Below are positions 54,397-63,878 of a DNA stretch of 64,000 nt, piece by piece. This DNA is from Mixta intestinalis (GTDB taxonomy: Bacteria; Pseudomonadota; Gammaproteobacteria; Enterobacterales; Enterobacteriaceae): positions 4,588,001-4,652,000 of the forward strand of contig NZ_CP028271.1 of the NCBI RefSeq assembly GCF_009914055.1. Direction: 5' to 3'. How positions within the stretch are numbered: the stretch's first letter is position 1; every line of letters begins with the position of its first letter. The notes below the pieces were generated by a model that was not told the origin of the DNA, made no database searches, and saw only the letters and a program-made list of their open reading frames with translations. A program made the translations under genes and the position numbers.

Positions 54397-54421
54397 AACG
54401 CCCCGATTTCGGGGCGTTTTG
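54397..54421 (+). terminator. Rho-independent terminator
   Basis: AACGCCCCG/CGGGGCGTT with an ATTT loop, then TTTTG. It is 250 nt downstream of the LysR gene and 12 nt before the convergent dehydrogenase gene's end, and is oriented for the + strand. Confidence 0.85.
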
Positions 54422-54432
54422 CTGTAGGTAAC

Positions 54433-55434
54433 TTAATAAACGATGACGGCTTTGCCACGCATATGGCCTTCCAGCACCTTCTCATGCGCTTGTCTGAGGC
54501 TATCCACGCTCAGCCCTTGCAGCGTTTCATTTAAGGTAGTGGTTAGCTTACCTGCATCCAGCAACCGGGCCACTTCGTCCAGAATTTCTCCCTGGCGCGC
54601 CATATCCGGCGTGGAATACATGCTGCGGGTAAACATAAACTCCCAGTGCAGCGCCGCGCTCTTCAGCTTTAACTGCTCCATATCCAGCGGATGAGCATTT
54701 TCAACGATGGTACAAATCTGTCCCTGCGGCGCAATCAGCTTACCGATGGTATCCCAGTGACCGTCGGTGTCGTTCAGGCAGAAGATATAATCTACCTGCT
54801 GAATGCCATGCTGTGCCAGCTCCTCCGGCATATTCTTGTAGTTGATAACCAGATCTGCACCGCGATCTTTACACCATTGTACCGAGTCGGGACGAGAAGC
54901 GGTGGCGATAACCTTTACCTTGCTGTGCAGTTTGGTGAAGGGGATCGCCAGTGAGCCAACGCCGCCTGCGCCACCGATAATCAGTAAGGTTTGCGTTTCG
55001 CTGGCGTCTGCTATTCTCAGTCGCTCGAACAGGCCTTCCCATGCGGTTAAGGCGGTGAGCGGAATCGCTGCCGCTGCACCAAAATCGAGGCTTTTAGGCT
55101 TGTGACCAACGATGCGCGCATCTACCCGTTGCAATGTGCTGTTGCTGCCGGGACGGGTGATATCGCCTGCGTAGTAAACCTCATCACCCACTTTAAAATC
55201 GGTTACCTTGCTGCCGGTTTCTACCACCACGCCGCTGGCGTCCCAACCTAAAATACGCGGCTGTTGCAGCCCACTTTTCTGTACGCCTTTATGAACTTTG
55301 GTATCGACCGGGTTCACCGATACGGCTTTCACTTCCACCAGCAGGTCGTATTCGCCAGGCGTGGGTTTCTCTTGCTCAATCTCAATAAACTGCTCTGGAT
55401 GCTGCGGATTAACGGCTACGGCTCTCATGGTCAT
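54433..55434 (-). CDS. Zinc-type alcohol dehydrogenase / quinone oxidoreductase family protein
   Basis: 333 residues, start at 55434 (ATGACCATGAGAGCC, with AAGGAG upstream). An MDR-superfamily enzyme: GroES-like part (PGEYDLLVEVKAVSVNPVDTKV, GWDASGVVVETG), then NAD(P)-binding IIGGAGGVGSLAIPFTKL. It lacks the Cys cluster of a structural zinc, pointing to the quinone-oxidoreductase-like branch that reduces enones or quinones with NADPH. It is transcribed away from a LysR gene, which is the likely regulator. Confidence 0.85.
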   Translation of the reverse strand: MTMRAVAVNPQHPEQFIEIEQEKPTPGEYDLLVEVKAVSVNPVDTKVHKGVQKSGLQQPRILGWDASGVVVETGSKVTDFKVGDEVYYAGDITRPGSNSTLQRVDARIVGHKPKSLDFGAAAAIPLTALTAWEGLFERLRIADASETQTLLIIGGAGGVGSLAIPFTKLHSKVKVIATASRPDSVQWCKDRGADLVINYKNMPEELAQHGIQQVDYIFCLNDTDGHWDTIGKLIAPQGQICTIVENAHPLDMEQLKLKSAALHWEFMFTRSMYSTPDMARQGEILDEVARLLDAGKLTTTLNETLQGLSVDSLRQAHEKVLEGHMRGKAVIVY

Positions 55435-55529
55435 CTCATTTCTCCTTAGTGAATGGGATAAGTGTAGAAGGCGGAGGAAACGATGATAAGATGGACAATA
55501 ACTCACAGAGTGTTCGTCTCAGGTGAACA

Positions 55530-56426
55530 ATGGAATTGAAACGGTTACACGATATGGCGCTGTTTGCGCTGGTTGCCGAGAGCGGGAGCTTTACTGCCGC
55601 CGCGCAGCGCGCTGGTTTACCAAAATCGAGCGTAAGTCAGCGCATTAGTCAGCTTGAACAGGCGCTGGGGCTGCGCCTGCTGAATCGTACGACGCGCCAG
55701 CTTAACCTGACGTTTGCCGGTGAACGCTATTTGATTCACTGCCAGGAGATGATGCAGGCCAGCGAGCGTGCGGATCTGGCAATTAAACGCCTGCGCGATA
55801 ATCCGAGTGGGCGATTACGTATCACCAGCCCTGCTGGTATTGGCGCTACGTTGCTGGCGCGCTGCAACGTTGAGTTCCAGCAGCGCTACCCGGATGTGAC
55901 GCTGGAGGTATCGGTTTCAGATGATATCCGCGATCTGGTACAGGAGGGTTTTGATGTTGCGTTGCGTACCGGTAAACCGCAGGATTCATCGCTGATTGGA
56001 CGGCGCGTTGGCATCTGTCAGCGTTTGCTGGTAGCAAGCGCTAACTATCTGGCGAGCAATACGTTAATCAATCACCCTCAGCAGCTGGCCGCGCAGCGCT
56101 GTATCGCTCATCGCGCCTGGGCGGAATGGCTGCTGCGACGCGGCGAGGAGCATTACCGCTGGCTGCTGCCATCAGCGCACTTAACCGATAATCTTATTTA
56201 TGCGCGCGAGTGTGCGCTTAATCATGCTGGTATCACGCTGCTGCCGCGCTTTCTTACTGAGGAACCGGTGGCGCGTGGTGAACTGATACCGGTACTGCCT
56301 GAGTGGGAGACGGAAGGAAATGAGCTGTGGCTGGTTTATCCGGGACGCAAACTGAACTCGCCTGCGCTGGCGCGTTTTATCGACTTCGCTTTGCAAAGCC
56401 CGGTGTTTCGCCAGTTTTACCGGTAA
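55530..56426 (+). CDS. LysR-family transcriptional regulator, divergent from the dehydrogenase
   Basis: 298 residues. The HTH (FALVAESGSFTAAAQRAGLPKSSVSQRISQLEQALGLRLLNRTTR) and the GRLRITSPAGIG binding-domain opening are typical of the DhcR/AaeR-like LysR subgroup. It lies back to back with the gene at 54433-55434, with a 95-nt shared control region; such pairs are usually regulator and target. A two-way terminator follows. Confidence 0.9.
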   Translation: MELKRLHDMALFALVAESGSFTAAAQRAGLPKSSVSQRISQLEQALGLRLLNRTTRQLNLTFAGERYLIHCQEMMQASERADLAIKRLRDNPSGRLRITSPAGIGATLLARCNVEFQQRYPDVTLEVSVSDDIRDLVQEGFDVALRTGKPQDSSLIGRRVGICQRLLVASANYLASNTLINHPQQLAAQRCIAHRAWAEWLLRRGEEHYRWLLPSAHLTDNLIYARECALNHAGITLLPRFLTEEPVARGELIPVLPEWETEGNELWLVYPGRKLNSPALARFIDFALQSPVFRQFYR

Positions 56427-56451
56427 AAAAAGCGGCCCGCAGGCCGCTTTT
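56425..56451. terminator. Bidirectional terminator between LysR and ettA
   Basis: AGCGGCC/GGCCGCT stem with A7 before and TTTT after, so it serves the convergent LysR (+) and ettA (-) transcripts. Confidence 0.85.
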
Positions 56452-56455
56452 GCTG

Positions 56456-58123
56456 TTATTTGGCGATACGTTTGTATTTGATGCGTTTCGGCTCCAGCGC
56501 CTCTGCGCCGAGGGTACGCTTCTTATACTCTTCGTATTCGGTAAAGTTACCTTCAAAGAACTCCACCTTGCCCTCGTCCTGATAGTCGAGGATATGGGTA
56601 GCGATACGGTCAAGGAACCAGCGGTCATGCGAAATAACCATCGCACAGCCTGGGAACTCCAGCAGGGCGTTTTCTAACGCACGCAGGGTTTCGATATCCA
56701 GGTCGTTGGTGGGTTCATCGAGCAGCAGCATGTTGCCGCCAACCTGCAACAGTTTCGCCAGATGCAGACGCCCACGCTCACCACCGGAGAGTTCGCCAAC
56801 GCGTTTGCCCTGATCGACGCCTTTAAAGTTGAAGCGACCAACGTAGGCGCGGCTGGGCATTTCGGTGTTGCCGATTTTCATGATATCCAGGCCGCCGGAA
56901 ACTTCTTCCCAGACGGTTTTGGAATTATCCATGCTGTCACGGAACTGATCGACCGATGCCAGCTTCACGGTTTCACCCAGCGTAATGGTGCCGCTGTCCG
57001 GCTGCTCCTGGCCTGACATCATGCGGAACAGCGTCGATTTACCTGCGCCGTTCGGGCCGATGATACCGACGATTGCACCTTTTGGTACTGAGAACGAAAG
57101 ATCATCAATCAGTACGCGATCGCCGTAAGATTTACGCAGGTTGCTGACTTCCACCACTTTATCGCCCAAGCGCGGTCCAGGTGGAATAAAGAGTTCATTG
57201 GTTTCGTTACGTTTCTGGTATTCGGTGTTGTTCAGCTCTTCAAAGCGTGCCAGACGAGCTTTACCTTTAGACTGACGCCCTTTAGTGCCCTGACGCACCC
57301 ATTCCAGTTCTTTCTCAATAGATTTACGACGAGCCGCTTCCTGAGAGGCTTCCTGTGCCAGACGCTGATCTTTCTGCTCCAGCCAGGAGGAGTAGTTGCC
57401 TTCCCACGGAATGCCTTCACCGCGATCCAGCTCCAGAATCCAGCCGGCAACGTTATCGAGGAAGTAACGGTCGTGGGTAATTGCCACAACGGTGCCTTCA
57501 AAGTCGTGCAGGAAGCGTTCCAGCCAGGCCACGGATTCTGCATCCAGGTGGTTGGTTGGTTCATCCAGCAGCAGCATGTCTGGTTTTTCCAGCAGCAGAC
57601 GGCACAGCGCAACGCGACGGCGTTCACCACCGGAGAGGTTGGCGACTTTTGCCTCCCAGTCCGGCAGACGCAGGGCGTCAGCGGCGCGTTCCAGCTGGAC
57701 ATTCAGGTTGTGCCCGTCGTGCGCCTGGATAATTTCTTCCAGCTTGCCCTGTTCAGCAGCCAGCTTGTCAAAATCGGCATCCGGCTCGGCATACAGCGCA
57801 TAAACTTCATCCAGACGCTTCAACGCGCCAACCACTTCAGCAACGGCTTCTTCCACCGATTCGCGCACGGTGTGCTCTGGATTCAGCTGCGGTTCCTGCG
57901 GCAGATAGCCGATTTTAATACCCGGCTGCGGACGCGCTTCGCCTTCGATATCTTTATCAATGCCCGCCATAATGCGCAACAGAGTGGATTTACCTGCACC
58001 GTTCAAACCCAGCACGCCGATTTTGGCACCGGGGAAGAAGCTAAGAGAGATGTTCTTAAGAATGTGACGCTTCGGCGGAACGACTTTGCCGACGCGATGC
58101 ATACTGTAGACGAATTGAGCCAC
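56456..58123 (-). CDS. ettA: Energy-dependent translational throttle protein EttA (ABC-F)
   Basis: 555 residues on the minus strand. Two ABC domains: Walker A LNGAGKST and PNGAGKST, signatures LSGGERRRVALCRLL and LSGGERGRLHLAKLL, and Walker B LLLDEPTNHLD and LLLDEPTNDLD. The linker holds the P-site interacting GIPWEGNYSSW and a Lys/Arg-rich arm (WVRQGTKGRQSKGKARL). EttA gates the first peptide bond according to ATP/ADP. No transmembrane domain, as for ABC-F proteins. Old name yjjK. Confidence 0.97.
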   Translation of the reverse strand: MAQFVYSMHRVGKVVPPKRHILKNISLSFFPGAKIGVLGLNGAGKSTLLRIMAGIDKDIEGEARPQPGIKIGYLPQEPQLNPEHTVRESVEEAVAEVVGALKRLDEVYALYAEPDADFDKLAAEQGKLEEIIQAHDGHNLNVQLERAADALRLPDWEAKVANLSGGERRRVALCRLLLEKPDMLLLDEPTNHLDAESVAWLERFLHDFEGTVVAITHDRYFLDNVAGWILELDRGEGIPWEGNYSSWLEQKDQRLAQEASQEAARRKSIEKELEWVRQGTKGRQSKGKARLARFEELNNTEYQKRNETNELFIPPGPRLGDKVVEVSNLRKSYGDRVLIDDLSFSVPKGAIVGIIGPNGAGKSTLFRMMSGQEQPDSGTITLGETVKLASVDQFRDSMDNSKTVWEEVSGGLDIMKIGNTEMPSRAYVGRFNFKGVDQGKRVGELSGGERGRLHLAKLLQVGGNMLLLDEPTNDLDIETLRALENALLEFPGCAMVISHDRWFLDRIATHILDYQDEGKVEFFEGNFTEYEEYKKRTLGAEALEPKRIKYKRIAK

Positions 58124-58265
58124 GTGAAATGAGCCTCTTATGGTCTGTGTTGTAATCGGGGCATCATCGCCCGTTCAGAACGGCAAGTTTAGCGGTTTTC
58201 CCTGCTTAATCACAGCCGTCACACCGCTGATTGTTTGCTTTTCGCTACCGCACCGCGGAAGATTT

Positions 58266-59030
58266 TTACGGTAGCATCAGCGGGATATTATGACGTTGCA
58301 GGTAAGCCGCCAGTGGCTCTGGCGGCGCACCGTCGCTGATGATGGTATCAAAACGGGTTAAATCGCCAATCCGGGCCGGTAATACCTTATGATATTTGCT
58401 GCTGTCTGCCAGCAGCAGGGTACGCTGCGCCCGCGCCATCGCCTGCTGCTTCATCGGCAGCTCATTGAAGTTGTAACAGGTAGCGCCTTGCTCAGCGTCG
58501 AGTCCCGCCGCTGAAATAAAAGCCAGCGTAGGGCAGATCTCATCAAGAAGAGAGAGGTTGCCGTGCGGGGAAAAGACTGCATTATCGGGATGAAATTCAC
58601 CGCCGCTAAGAATAACGCGGCAGCGCTTTTTTTCCTTCAGTGCCAGGAAAGTGTTGATGGCGTAACAGACTGCGGTAAAGGGCAGCTCATCATCTATCGC
58701 ATCGATCACCCAGGGTGTGGTGGTGCCGCAGTCAAAGAAAACGGTATCGTTAGCGTTTATCAGGCTGGCCGCCAGCTTCGCCAGCCGCTGCTTCTTGTTA
58801 ACGTTATGCGATTGCTGATCGGACACAAAGTAGTGCGCCTGCGCGCTTTTGGGATCGCTGACAATATAGCCACCCAGCAGTACCAGACAGGAGACCTGTT
58901 CGTTAAGGTCGCGCCGGATGGTCATCTCTGAAACGCCCAACAGACGGGCCGCTTCTTTCAGATGAATTTTATCGATGCGCCTGAGCGCCTGCGCCAGTTT
59001 ATTAATCCGCTCTTCGCGCCGGGTTTCCAT
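58266..59030 (-). CDS. deoR: Deoxyribose operon repressor DeoR
   Basis: 254 residues (E. coli 252). The N-terminus METRREERINKLAQALRR, HTH HLKEAARLLGVSEMTIRRDL and the FFDCGTTTPW sugar-binding loop follow E. coli DeoR closely, as do SDQQSHNVNKKQRLAKLAASL and FTAVCYAINTFLALKEK. DeoR represses deoCABD and is released by deoxyribose-5-phosphate. In E. coli it maps far from deoCABD; here it is about 10 kb away, on the other strand. A matching operator lies at 43542-43557. Confidence 0.92.
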   Translation of the reverse strand: METRREERINKLAQALRRIDKIHLKEAARLLGVSEMTIRRDLNEQVSCLVLLGGYIVSDPKSAQAHYFVSDQQSHNVNKKQRLAKLAASLINANDTVFFDCGTTTPWVIDAIDDELPFTAVCYAINTFLALKEKKRCRVILSGGEFHPDNAVFSPHGNLSLLDEICPTLAFISAAGLDAEQGATCYNFNELPMKQQAMARAQRTLLLADSSKYHKVLPARIGDLTRFDTIISDGAPPEPLAAYLQRHNIPLMLP

Positions 59031-59225
59031 TATCGCATTCCCTGTTTGTCTGTTTCTTTTATGTTAACCCTAAAAATCCAGAGCGTCAGCCGTCACAAAC
59101 CACGGTGCAATCTTCTGCATCAAAAAGTAAATTTTGTGAAGAACATGGCACGACGTCTGTGGCCTGGTTAGCATGAAAGAAATCTGGCATATCGCCAAAC
59201 CGGTTAACAGAGAGGAGAGCGAGGA

Positions 59226-61157
59226 GTGACTCACAGGAAGGAGAGATGGCGTTACTGGCTGGCCAGCATCTGCCTGATGGCCGTTAGCGGCAGCGTAATG
59301 GCCGATTCGCTGGACGAGCAGCGCAATCGCTACCAGCAAATTAAACAGGCCTGGGATAATAAGCAGATGGATGTGGTGGCGCAGCTGATGCCGACGCTGA
59401 AAGATTATCCGCTTTACCCCTATCTGGAATACCGCGAGCTTTCTGAGCATCTCGATCAGGAAACCGGCCTGGCCATTAATAATTTTATACAGCGCTACCC
59501 CACGCTGCCGCCGGTGCATTCGCTCGCCTCGCGCTTTGTTAATGAGCTGGCGCGACGTGAAGACTGGCGCGGTCTGCTGGTGTTCAGCCCTGAAGAACCG
59601 CAGCCGGTTGCCGCGCGCTGTAACTGGTACTACGCCAAATGGGCTACCGGGCAGCAGCAGGTAGCCTGGGAAGGGGCGAAAAAAATCTGGCTGCGCGGCA
59701 GTTCGTTGCCAGCCAGCTGTGACAAGCTGTTTGCCGTGTGGCAGGCGGCGGGAGAACAGTCACCGATTACCACGCTGGAGCGTATTCGTCTTGCAATGGT
59801 GGCCGGTAACGGCAGCCTGGTGAATTTCCTCGCTAAACAGCTGCCCTCTGATTATAAAACCATGGCGGATGCGGTTACGGCGCTGCAAAACGATCCGGGA
59901 ACGGTGGAAGCTTTTGCCCGTAGCGTGGGGCCAACCGACTTTACTCGCCAGGCTACCTCGCTGGCCTTTGCCCGCGTTGCACGAGGCGATGCAGAAAGCG
60001 CCCGCGCCATGATCCCAACGCTGGTGCGCCTGCAACAGATGAGTGAGCAGGAAGCACAGGAGCTGCGTGAAGCGGTTGCCTGGCGACTGATGGGGAACGA
60101 GGTGACCAGCGAACAGGCGCGCTGGCGTGATAGCGTGGTAATGAAAAGCGGCTCGACCTCACTGATTGAACGCCGTGTGCGTCTGGCGCTCAGTAATCAC
60201 GACCGGCGCGGCTTAAATACCTGGATCGCACGGCTCGATCCCGATGCCAAAGAAAAAGATGAATGGCAATACTGGCAGGCTGACCTGCTGCTGGAGCGTG
60301 GACGTAAAGAGGAAGCGGAAGAGATACTGCGTAAGCTGATGCAGGAGCGCGGCTTTTATCCGATGGTGGCGGCGCAGCGACTTGGCGTGACCTATCCGCT
60401 GCGGGTGGATGAGGCACCGCGTCCCGACAGCTCTCTGGATAACGGGGCGGAGATCGCCCGCGTGCGCGAGTTGATGTACTGGGGGATGGATAATCTGGCG
60501 CGTACCGAATGGAGCCGCCTGGTTGCCAGCAAAACCGCCAGCCAGCAGCAGATGCTGGCACGCTATGCGCTGAATCATGGCTGGTGGGACCTTAGCGTGC
60601 AGGCCACCATCACGGGCAAGCTGTGGAATCATCTGGCGGAACGCTTCCCGTTGGCCTGGCAGCCGCAGTTTATTCAGTACACGCAGGGTAAAACCATCCC
60701 GACCAGCTACGCGATGGCTATCGCACGTCAGGAGAGTGCGTGGAATCCAAAAGCGCGATCGCCGGTAGGTGCCAGCGGGCTGATGCAAATTATGCCTGCA
60801 ACTGCCAGCCACACGGTGAAGATGTACAGCATTCCGGGTTACGTTAACAGCAGTCAGCTGCTCGATCCGCAAACCAACATCCAGATCGGTACGCAGTACC
60901 TGGAATATGTTTATCAGCAGTTCGATCAGAACCGGATCTTTGCTTCCGCCGCCTATAACGCCGGGCCGGGCCGGGTGCGCACCTGGCAGCGGGTCAGCAA
61001 TGGGCAGCTGGATGCGGTAGCGTTTATTGAGACGATTCCGTTCTCTGAGACGCGTGGCTATGTGAAGAACGTGCTGGCCTACGATGCTTATTATCGTCAC
61101 TTCCTTAACCAACCGGATAATATCCTGTCTGATAGCGAGTGGCGGCGGCGCTACTGA
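59226..61157 (+). CDS. slt: Soluble lytic murein transglycosylase Slt70
   Basis: 643 residues (E. coli 645), from a GTG start at 59226 with GAGGAGAG upstream. Signal peptide 1-29 (ending SVMADS). A long alpha-superhelical U-domain follows, then the catalytic domain from about 470 with ARQESAWNPKARSPVGASGLMQ: the Glu in RQES is the catalytic acid. It cleaves glycan strands and makes 1,6-anhydro products during wall turnover. Confidence 0.97.
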   Translation: MTHRKERWRYWLASICLMAVSGSVMADSLDEQRNRYQQIKQAWDNKQMDVVAQLMPTLKDYPLYPYLEYRELSEHLDQETGLAINNFIQRYPTLPPVHSLASRFVNELARREDWRGLLVFSPEEPQPVAARCNWYYAKWATGQQQVAWEGAKKIWLRGSSLPASCDKLFAVWQAAGEQSPITTLERIRLAMVAGNGSLVNFLAKQLPSDYKTMADAVTALQNDPGTVEAFARSVGPTDFTRQATSLAFARVARGDAESARAMIPTLVRLQQMSEQEAQELREAVAWRLMGNEVTSEQARWRDSVVMKSGSTSLIERRVRLALSNHDRRGLNTWIARLDPDAKEKDEWQYWQADLLLERGRKEEAEEILRKLMQERGFYPMVAAQRLGVTYPLRVDEAPRPDSSLDNGAEIARVRELMYWGMDNLARTEWSRLVASKTASQQQMLARYALNHGWWDLSVQATITGKLWNHLAERFPLAWQPQFIQYTQGKTIPTSYAMAIARQESAWNPKARSPVGASGLMQIMPATASHTVKMYSIPGYVNSSQLLDPQTNIQIGTQYLEYVYQQFDQNRIFASAAYNAGPGRVRTWQRVSNGQLDAVAFIETIPFSETRGYVKNVLAYDAYYRHFLNQPDNILSDSEWRRRY

Positions 61158-61170
61158 ATATGCTACTCTT

Positions 61171-61192
61171 CCGTACTCGCCAATGAGTACGG
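61171..61192 (+). promoter_or_regulatory. TrpR operator of trpR
   Basis: Perfect inverted repeat CCGTACTC/GAGTACGG with a GCCAAT centre, 9 nt before the trpR start. It matches the trp-operator core (GTACT-N-AGTAC). A TATGCT-like -10 element just upstream (61159-61164) means TrpR would repress its own gene. Confidence 0.9.
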
Positions 61193-61201
61193 AAGATTTT
61201 C

Positions 61202-61525
61202 ATGACCTCACACGCCCCGATCCCGGTAACGGAACATCCGCAGGATGAAAACTGGCTGCGCTTTGTCAGCCTGCTGGAGCGCGCTTTTCCGCTGGATCTG
61301 CAGCTGCCGTTATTACAGCTGATGATGACGCCGGATGAACGCGAAGCGTTCGGCACACGCCTGCGTATTATTGAGGAGCTGCTGCGCGGTGAAATGAGCC
61401 AGCGCGAGCTGAAAAACGAGCTGGGCGTTGGCATTGCCACCATCACGCGCGGCTCCAATAGTCTGCGCGCTGCTCCACCTGCATTGACTGCCTGGCTGGA
61501 AGAGCAGCTGTCGATCGCTAAATAG
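61202..61525 (+). CDS. trpR: Trp operon repressor TrpR
   Basis: 107 residues (E. coli 108). Core helices LLMTPDEREAFGTRLRIIEELL, then HTH MSQRELKNELGVGIATITRGSNSL, the DNA-reading part. With tryptophan bound it represses trp and related genes, and here its own promoter through the palindrome at 61171-61192. It lies directly after slt, as in E. coli. Confidence 0.97.
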   Translation: MTSHAPIPVTEHPQDENWLRFVSLLERAFPLDLQLPLLQLMMTPDEREAFGTRLRIIEELLRGEMSQRELKNELGVGIATITRGSNSLRAAPPALTAWLEEQLSIAK

Positions 61526-61531
61526 CGTCGG

Positions 61532-62065
61532 TTATGAGAGGCGCGGCGTCTGCTGGTAAACGGCGTTATGAAACGGGCAGAGCGCCAGCACTAACGCCTG
61601 ATGGTAAACGCTGGTGCGCGTCAGCAGGCCGCGGGTAAAGACGCCAATCGCGCCGCCCTGATGTTTGATATTCTCGATGCCGGTGAGATGGGCCATCTCT
61701 TCGCCCAGTTCACGTCCGGCATGAATCCCCGCCATCACTACTGCTGGTAGCGTGAAGCTGGCGGAGCGGGATTCACCGCGCTGCTGATGGTTTTCGATCA
61801 CCATCCAGGCAAAAGCGTCTTCGCCCTCAATGCCTGCTTCGATCGCTACCCAAAAGTCGGCCTCTGGCCTGACCTGGCGGGCGTTCATTACGCGCTGACG
61901 TGCGCCAGTTCGCGTTTCTGTATTTGTCAGCGGCTGTGCGGCTACGCCACTGTCGACCTCAACACCTTCGATATGGCAGGATCCTTCGCCAAAGACATCG
62001 TTAAAAGCCTGGGTAATAGCGCTAATTTTTGCCGGATTAATGGTGGCAGCAACAACATGGTACAT
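61532..62065 (-). CDS. yjjX: Inosine/xanthosine triphosphatase YjjX
   Basis: 177 residues on the minus strand. Family features: VVAATINPAKISAITQAF at the start, GEGSCHIEGVEVDSGVAAQP, and DFWVAIEAGIEG. It hydrolyses non-canonical purine triphosphates (ITP, XTP) so that they do not enter nucleic acids. It is convergent with trpR, ending 6 nt from it, and divergent from gpmB with 51 nt between. Confidence 0.93.
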   Translation of the reverse strand: MYHVVAATINPAKISAITQAFNDVFGEGSCHIEGVEVDSGVAAQPLTNTETRTGARQRVMNARQVRPEADFWVAIEAGIEGEDAFAWMVIENHQQRGESRSASFTLPAVVMAGIHAGRELGEEMAHLTGIENIKHQGGAIGVFTRGLLTRTSVYHQALVLALCPFHNAVYQQTPRLS

Positions 62066-62116
62066 AATTACTTGAACCTTCTACGCAATTTTGACGCAGT
62101 ATAACGGAAAAAAAGC

Positions 62117-62764
62117 ATGTTACAGGTCTATCTTGTCCGTCACGGGGAAACGGTGTGGAACGCGGCCAGGCGCATTCAGGGACAGTCTGATAGTGCACTG
62201 ACTGAAAAAGGGGAATACCAGGCTCGCCAGGTAGGTGAGCGGGTCAGATCGCTGGGGATTACGCACGTTATCAGCAGCGATTTAGGCCGGACGCGACGTA
62301 CCGCAGAGATCATTGCTGACGCCTGCGGTTGCGGCGTTACGCTGGATGCGCGGCTGCGTGAGTTGAATATGGGCGTACTGGAGCAGCGCCCGATCGATTC
62401 GCTTAGCGAGCAGGAGGAGGCCTGGCGTCGTACTTTGCTGGATGGCACGGTAGACGGACGTATTCCTGAAGGGGAGAGTCTGGCGGAGCTGGCGGCGCGT
62501 ATGCACCAGGCGTTGAACGCCTGTTTTGATTTGCCAGCCGGTAGCCGTCCGTTACTGGTGAGCCACGGCATTGCGCTGGGCGTGCTAATCGGTACGTTGC
62601 TGGGCCTGCCTGCTCACGCTGAACGACGTTTGCGGCTGCGTAACTGCTCGCTGTCACGCGTCGATCATCAGCAAAGCGCGTGGCTGGCACAGGGATGGGT
62701 GGTGGAGACGGCGGGCGATGTGTCGCATCTCGATCTGCCCGCGCTGGATGAGCTACAGCGCTGA
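62117..62764 (+). CDS. gpmB: Phosphoglycerate mutase-like phosphatase GpmB (YtjC)
   Basis: 215 residues, the same as E. coli. It has the histidine-phosphatase motif LVRHGETVWN (catalytic His), ISSDLGRTRRTAEI, and a second His in LVSHGIALGVL. Although named phosphoglycerate mutase, family evidence favours a general phosphatase. It is convergent with rob. Confidence 0.95.
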   Translation: MLQVYLVRHGETVWNAARRIQGQSDSALTEKGEYQARQVGERVRSLGITHVISSDLGRTRRTAEIIADACGCGVTLDARLRELNMGVLEQRPIDSLSEQEEAWRRTLLDGTVDGRIPEGESLAELAARMHQALNACFDLPAGSRPLLVSHGIALGVLIGTLLGLPAHAERRLRLRNCSLSRVDHQQSAWLAQGWVVETAGDVSHLDLPALDELQR

Positions 62765-62775
62765 ATCCGATAAAC

Positions 62776-62794
62776 GGGCCCGCAGAGCGGGCCC
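62776..62794. terminator. Hairpin between gpmB and rob
   Basis: Perfect 8-bp stem GGGCCCGC/GCGGGCCC with an AGA loop, lying between convergent genes. There is no long T-run on either side, but it probably serves both ends. Confidence 0.6.
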
Positions 62795-62802
62795 AAATAG
62801 TC

Positions 62803-63681
62803 TTAGCTGGCGACGCGTTTGATCGGTATTAAATATTCGCAGCGAATCTCTTTCGGCGGTTCGGTGCGTTTCTTGCCGCCGTGCGTATAAAAGCGCTCAA
62901 TATCCTGACCGTAACGGCGCGTTAGCTGTAGCGTCGGCATACAGGTGCCATACAGCATCAGGATAAAATCCTGTAGCTGGCTGCGCGGTCCTTCATAGTT
63001 GAACTGGACATAATCGCCACCTTCCAGCAGCACGCTCTGCGCCGATTGCATGGTTTTAGCCAGCTGGTCAGAAGGAACGGCGGTAGTGTAGAGGATCTCC
63101 TGCTCATCATCCTTTTCCTGACTGGCACGTACCTGATGCAGGCCATACAGCACAGGCGGTACGGTGTCGTTTTCCAGCAGGAACTGCTGCCAGAAATGGG
63201 TGCGCATCTCGTCACGATAGCGCGAGATCTGCTCCAGCGTACAGGTATAGTTCTGCGTTTGCCCCACCAGCAGTGTTTCCGGCAGCGTAACGTAATGCGC
63301 CTCCGGCAGCGGCACGTCATCCAGACGGATCGGGGGACGCAGGCCGTAGGCGTTCCATTCCGAGGCGCGACGATACCAGGCTGGCGTCTGGCTGAACTGC
63401 TTTTTAAAGGCGCGGGTAAAGGTCTGCTGTGAATCGAAGCGATACTGTAACGCGATATCCAGAATCGGACGGCTGGTTAAGCGCAGCGCAACCGCGGCTT
63501 TTGACAGGCGTCGGGCGCGAATATAGGCACCAATCGCGTGACCGGTCACTTCCTTAAACATTCTTTGCAGATGCCATTTAGAGTAGCCCGCTTTTGCCGC
63601 CACGTTATCCAGTGACAGCGGCTGATCGAGATGGCTCTCCAGCCAGACAAGCAAATCGCGAATGATACCAGCTTGGTCCAT
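62803..63681 (-). CDS. rob: Right-origin-binding AraC/XylS-type regulator Rob
   Basis: 292 residues (E. coli 289) from the ATG at 63681 (MDQAGIIRDLLVWLESHLDQPL); the longer frame from 63735 is not used. It has two HTH motifs in the N-terminal 105 residues (LDNVAAKAGYSKWHLQRMFKE and ILDIALQYRFDSQQTFTRAFKK), with a GyrI-like C-terminal domain from about 120. Rob activates efflux and stress genes of the mar/sox/rob regulon and is activated by bile salts and other ligands. Confidence 0.97.
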   Translation of the reverse strand: MDQAGIIRDLLVWLESHLDQPLSLDNVAAKAGYSKWHLQRMFKEVTGHAIGAYIRARRLSKAAVALRLTSRPILDIALQYRFDSQQTFTRAFKKQFSQTPAWYRRASEWNAYGLRPPIRLDDVPLPEAHYVTLPETLLVGQTQNYTCTLEQISRYRDEMRTHFWQQFLLENDTVPPVLYGLHQVRASQEKDDEQEILYTTAVPSDQLAKTMQSAQSVLLEGGDYVQFNYEGPRSQLQDFILMLYGTCMPTLQLTRRYGQDIERFYTHGGKKRTEPPKEIRCEYLIPIKRVAS

Positions 63682-63878
63682 AAAACATCCTCTTGTACTT
63701 AGATAGGCGCAGGCAGGGCAAAGTCGCAGGATCATAGCACTAAATGCGCAAAAAACGCCGAAGGTTTTACCTGGTGGATTGTGCTATACCCTTGCAAACG
63801 GGTTAAATAAGGTTAGCCCGACTTATCCCTGGTGCAGTCTTTTCACAAGAAAATCTAACAAAATTTAATGGTAATGAT

